From Clostridiaceae bacterium M8S5 (GTDB taxonomy: Bacteria > Bacillota > Clostridia > Tissierellales > MCWD3): 64,000 nucleotides of DNA. The translations under genes and the position numbers were made by a program. The notes beneath the pieces were generated by a model. That model was not told the DNA's origin. It ran no database searches and saw only the letters and a program-made list of their open reading frames with translations. The stretch covers positions 558,001 to 622,000 of the forward strand of contig CP118523.1 in NCBI GenBank assembly GCA_029227815.1, in the 5' to 3' direction. Positions 60,896-64,000 of the stretch are shown here, one piece after another. Every line of letters starts with the position of its first letter. Positions within the stretch are counted from its first letter, which is position 1.

Positions 60896-61889
60896 TTTAC
60901 TTGACTATCTTATAACATTTAGATGGCTGTATAACTGGATAGAAACTTTAGTAGAGAATGTATTTAAGCTATCTATGGAAACTAGATTAGGCTCTAGTAT
61001 ACATTTCTTCATATATGATACACTAAAGATAGCTATATTATTAGGTATTATGATATTTATAATATCTTATATCAGAAGTTATTTTTCACCCGAGAAGACA
61101 AAAAAGATTTTGTGCAAATTTGGAGGGGTTACCGGAAATATAATGGCATCTTTATTAGGAATAGTTACACCATTTTGCTCATGTTCATCAGTACCATTGT
61201 TTATAGGTTTTGTAGAGGCAGGAATACCATTAGGCGTAACATTTTCGTTTCTGATAACATCTCCAATAGTCAATGAAGCTGCATTTGCTATACTACTAGC
61301 ATTACCGGCATTTGGGCTTAAAGTAGCAGTTTTATACGTAATCACAGGAGTAGTAGTTGGCGTAGTGAGTGGTATATTTATTGGAAAGTTGAAACTTGAA
61401 AGTGAAGTAGAAGAATATGTATATCAGATTAAAACTGGTGAAGCAGAAATAGAAGAATTGACCCATAAAGATAGAGTAAGATTTGCAATCGGAAATGTAA
61501 AAGATATAGTTAAAAGAGTGTGGATATATTTAATTATAGGAATAGGGATAGGAGCTGCTATACATGGTTGGGCACCTGCACCGATATTAGCTAAATATGC
61601 AGGACCAGACAATCCATTTGCAGTAATTGTTGCTGTTGTTTTTGGTATACCATTATATTCTAATGCTTTAGGAACAATCCCTATAGCAGAAGCACTTTTG
61701 AACAAAGGTGTTGGTATGGGGACAGCATTAGCATTTATGATGGCAGTAACAGCATTGTCTTTACCTGAGCTCATACTTCTTCGTAAGGTTATAAAACCTA
61801 AACTTATAGCTATATTTGTAGCTATAACAGGTATATCTATAATATTAGTAGGTTATTTATTTAATGCAGTTGGACACCTTTTAACCTAG
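60876..61889 (+). CDS. ArsP/SO_0444-type permease (DUF318)
   Basis: 337-residue membrane permease with eight or more helices and the family signature TPFCSCSSVPLFIGFVEAGIP (cysteine-rich metal site, about 105) and TSPIVNEAAF. Related proteins export trivalent organoarsenicals or divalent metals. Location behind an ArsR repressor and before a thioredoxin-like protein supports a metal(loid)-efflux role. ATG 60876 after GAGGTGAT, overlapping the repressor gene. Confidence 0.88.
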   Translation: MIKEIFSLLDYLITFRWLYNWIETLVENVFKLSMETRLGSSIHFFIYDTLKIAILLGIMIFIISYIRSYFSPEKTKKILCKFGGVTGNIMASLLGIVTPFCSCSSVPLFIGFVEAGIPLGVTFSFLITSPIVNEAAFAILLALPAFGLKVAVLYVITGVVVGVVSGIFIGKLKLESEVEEYVYQIKTGEAEIEELTHKDRVRFAIGNVKDIVKRVWIYLIIGIGIGAAIHGWAPAPILAKYAGPDNPFAVIVAVVFGIPLYSNALGTIPIAEALLNKGVGMGTALAFMMAVTALSLPELILLRKVIKPKLIAIFVAITGISIILVGYLFNAVGHLLT

Positions 61890-62022
61890 AATATTTATAA
61901 AATTTGGCACATAATATATACTTAGTGTTGCAAGTTCTAAAAGCATACTTGGCTTGTATAGTAGTATAGTGTTATTTTTTACGGATAATTTAGGTTTAAT
62001 ATAAAAATTGGAGGTAAATAAT

Positions 62023-62253
62023 ATGGTTATAAAAGTTTTAGGAACAGGTTGCAGTAAATGTAATAAATTAGAAGAAAATGTTAAACAGGCAGTTAAGGAA
62101 CTAAGCATTGATGCTACAATAGAAAAAGTGCAAGATATTAAAGACATATTAGGATATGGAGTTATGAGTACACCAGCACTGGTTATCGATGATGTAGTGA
62201 AAGTTAAAGGAAAGCTCTTGACTGTTAAAGAGATAAAGGAGCTTTTAGCATAG
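62023..62253 (+). CDS. Small thioredoxin-fold protein (redox-active disulfide protein 2 type)
   Basis: 76-residue thioredoxin-like protein with the active site GTGCSKCNKLE (CxxC at residues 10-13) and the cis-Pro segment GVMSTPALVID. It commonly follows SO_0444/ArsP permeases and may reduce a metal(loid) or the permease cysteines. TTGGAGG sets ATG 62023. Third gene of the arsR operon, 133 bases after the permease. Confidence 0.88.
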   Translation: MVIKVLGTGCSKCNKLEENVKQAVKELSIDATIEKVQDIKDILGYGVMSTPALVIDDVVKVKGKLLTVKEIKELLA

Positions 62254-62282
62254 AAGAAATAGACATACTTATTAGATATGTC

Positions 62283-62319
62283 AAAAGGCTGTTTTAGAAT
62301 GTGAGACAGTCTTTTTTTA
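62283..62319 (+). terminator. Terminator of the arsR-permease-thioredoxin operon
   Basis: Ten-base stem AAAAGGCTGT (62283-62292) with ACAGTCTTTT (62306-62315), one G-T pair, then T residues. Confidence 0.8.
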
Positions 62320-62450
62320 GTACCCTTGTCTATATTAATCTAGTATTATATAATTAATGCTGGATGTACATGCCTCAATGAATATGTAAAAATATAACAA
62401 GACATTGATGCTTACGAATCAAGCAAATATTAATGCTATGGAGGTAGTTG

Positions 62451-63398
62451 ATGAACAGGGAAAAATTGATAGAATTCATTGATGTCCAATTTAACTATAA
62501 TAGCAGAAAAAATCTTTTTTATAATAGAGAAAACAAGAGTAACATTAGACCTACTAAAGAATTTTTAATTGGGTGTAGTGAGTTAAAAGAAGAAATAAAA
62601 GTGTGTTTAGATGATGAATACGAAAATGATAAATATGATGCTTTATCTAGCTATTTTACTAAGAGAGCAATAAAACTGTTTACAGAGAATAACCAATACT
62701 TATATTTTCAGAGAAAAAGTTGCGAGGATTTAAAAAGATTGTACAGCTCTTATATTTTTGATATTCATAGATTACTTAAGACAAAGAGTATTACCTGGCA
62801 AAAAATAGAAAGATTACTTTATAGACATTCTAATAATTTGTGTAATTTTTTAATAAATACCAACGGAGAAAATGTCTTTACTAGCAAATCAAATAAATAT
62901 ATTGACAAAATAATATGTGAGGAATATTCATCAAAGTTACAGGTAGATATTTTGAATATTAATACTAACAAAATATTAGAACCTGTTTTAGATATAGGTT
63001 GTGGTAGTAACTTTGGATTAGTTAAATATCTTAGATATAAAGGCATAGAATCATATGGAATCGATAGAAATGTTCAAAACAACTCTTTTTTATACAAATT
63101 AGACTGGTTTGATTTTAGATTTAGACGTGATTATTGGGGAACAATAGTATCTCATATGGCATTTTCAAACCATGCCTATCATCATATAAAAAAGAAAGAT
63201 TTACATAAAGATAAGTTTTTTGTGAAAATAAAAGAAATATTATATTCAATAAAAAGTGGTGGTAGTTTTATATATGCCCCAGGGTTACCTATACTTGAGA
63301 ATAGTATAGATAAAATAGATGGATTTAAAGTAAACATACATTCTTTAGGATATGCTATGGATAGCAGACTTTACTGCACAACAATTACTAGAGAATAA
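62451..63398 (+). CDS. Methyltransferase-like protein of unknown role
   Basis: 315 residues. The C-terminal half contains a class I SAM-binding motif, VLDIGCGSNFGLVKYL (about 179), and the acidic strand end YGIDRN. The N-terminal 150 residues are helical and charged and match no family I know. The catalytic residues of a named methyltransferase class are not visible. GGAGG sets ATG 62451. Twenty-four bases before the Dph6-like gene, so possibly co-transcribed. Confidence 0.68.
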   Translation: MNREKLIEFIDVQFNYNSRKNLFYNRENKSNIRPTKEFLIGCSELKEEIKVCLDDEYENDKYDALSSYFTKRAIKLFTENNQYLYFQRKSCEDLKRLYSSYIFDIHRLLKTKSITWQKIERLLYRHSNNLCNFLINTNGENVFTSKSNKYIDKIICEEYSSKLQVDILNINTNKILEPVLDIGCGSNFGLVKYLRYKGIESYGIDRNVQNNSFLYKLDWFDFRFRRDYWGTIVSHMAFSNHAYHHIKKKDLHKDKFFVKIKEILYSIKSGGSFIYAPGLPILENSIDKIDGFKVNIHSLGYAMDSRLYCTTITRE

Positions 63399-63422
63399 AA
63401 TAACTATTAGGAGTGAGACATA

Positions 63423-64000
63423 TTGAAAGAAAACAAAGGTTTCTGTTCATGGAGTGGTGGAAAAGACTCGTGCTTATCGCTATATAGAGCAATAAAAAAG
63501 GGTATAAAGGTTGAGTATTTGTTTACTATGTTTAAAGAAGATGGATTAAGGTCAAGGGGACATGGTATAAAGCCAGAGATAATAAAGAAGCAGTCTGAAT
63601 TATTAAATATGAATTTTATAAGTGGAGAAGCCACGTGGCAAGACTATGAAAATGTTTTTAAGCAAAAGGTTACTATGCTAGAAGCAAAAGGATTAAATAT
63701 TGGTGTGTTTGGCGACATAGATATTGATGATCATAGACAATGGGTTATAGATGCATGTAGACACACTAATTTAGAAATATATCATCCAATATGGCTGGAA
63801 AATAGAAGAGATATAATAAATGAATTTGTTGATTTAGGTTTTAAAGCTATTATAACTACTGTAAATAGTGAAGTAATGTCAAAGGATTACTTAGGAAAAG
63901 TATTTAATAAGGAACTAATAAAAGAATTTGAAGAAATAGGAATAGATGCTTGTGGAGAAAATGGAGAGTTTCACACATTAGTAATAGATGGACCTTTATT
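63423..64000 (+). CDS. Dph6-like ATP pyrophosphatase (diphthine-ammonia ligase family, partial)
   Basis: N-type ATP pyrophosphatase; 193 codons are visible before the window edge. The PP-loop is SWSGGKDSCLSLY (about residues 10-22), followed by RGHGIKPEIIKKQSELL, GVFGDIDIDDHRQWV and the family-specific late motif GENGEFHTLV. TTG start 63423 after AGGAGTG; no earlier ATG fits. The archaeal and eukaryotic role is diphthamide amidation of EF2, which bacteria lack, so a different amidation or tRNA/cofactor role is likely here. Runs off the right end. Confidence 0.82.
   Translation, partial: MKENKGFCSWSGGKDSCLSLYRAIKKGIKVEYLFTMFKEDGLRSRGHGIKPEIIKKQSELLNMNFISGEATWQDYENVFKQKVTMLEAKGLNIGVFGDIDIDDHRQWVIDACRHTNLEIYHPIWLENRRDIINEFVDLGFKAIITTVNSEVMSKDYLGKVFNKELIKEFEEIGIDACGENGEFHTLVIDGPL

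Overview
The window is AT-rich, with strong Shine-Dalgarno sites (AGGAGG/GGAGG), frequent GTG and TTG starts, and Gram-positive-type secretion signals and terminators. Together with SigI/RsgI, an Agr-type quorum system, a yjdF riboswitch and acyl-CoA dehydratase activase genes, this points to an anaerobic, probably motile, low-GC Firmicute of class Clostridia. I cannot name the species. I see no rRNA, tRNA, CRISPR array, phage or intact insertion sequence.

Layout. 0-5.4 kb: rsgI (runs off the left edge) and sigI, a CPA1 cation/proton antiporter, a compact multicopper oxidase and a secreted hydrophobic protein. 5.7-8.7 kb: a large surface pullulanase. 8.8-15.4 kb: a two-component system and MacB/FtsX-type ABC transporter, bracketed by two direct copies of a long, elaborately folded non-coding element with compensatory base changes. 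15.5-22.2 kb: a PuuD-type amidohydrolase with a DUF692/MNIO oxidase, then an AraC regulator, a Fur-box-like site, a 5'-truncated ABC half-transporter, an intact partner and a methyltransferase, resembling a metallophore-uptake locus. 22.2-25.5 kb: a MITE-like repeat, then a CAT-fold acetyltransferase, a sugar-nucleotide reductase-like protein, an EEP-fold hydrolase and an ArsC/LMW-PTP protein.

26-40.4 kb is the most striking region. It holds an agr-type quorum-sensing module (agrA, agrC and a convergent agrBD whose predicted pheromone has Ser instead of Cys). A complete streptolysin S-like cluster follows, with two tandem precursor genes (sagA-like), sagB, C, D, E, F and the ABC exporter sagGHI. 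Three tandem paralogous proteins with the character of aerolysin/ETX-MTX2 beta-pore-forming toxins come next. The order suggests a density-controlled cytolysin island combining a modified peptide toxin with protein pores.

40.5-43.5 kb: biotin genes bioD-bioA diverge from bioY across a nested BirA-type operator. 43.5-47.8 kb: a decayed flavin reductase gene under a LexA-like box, a YCII protein, and an ABC-2 transporter with two uncharacterised helical proteins. 48-51 kb: three overlapping acyl-CoA dehydratase activase-family genes. 51-64 kb: an acidic lipoprotein, a TIM-barrel protein, a yjdF riboswitch and yjdF, a second copy of the MITE-like repeat, an aldehyde dehydrogenase, an XRE regulator, a chemoreceptor, an AlkD-like protein, a LysM-acid phosphatase, an arsR/permease/thioredoxin-like operon, a methyltransferase-like protein and a partial Dph6-like ATP pyrophosphatase.

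All assignments come from reading motifs and gene order. No database search was run.
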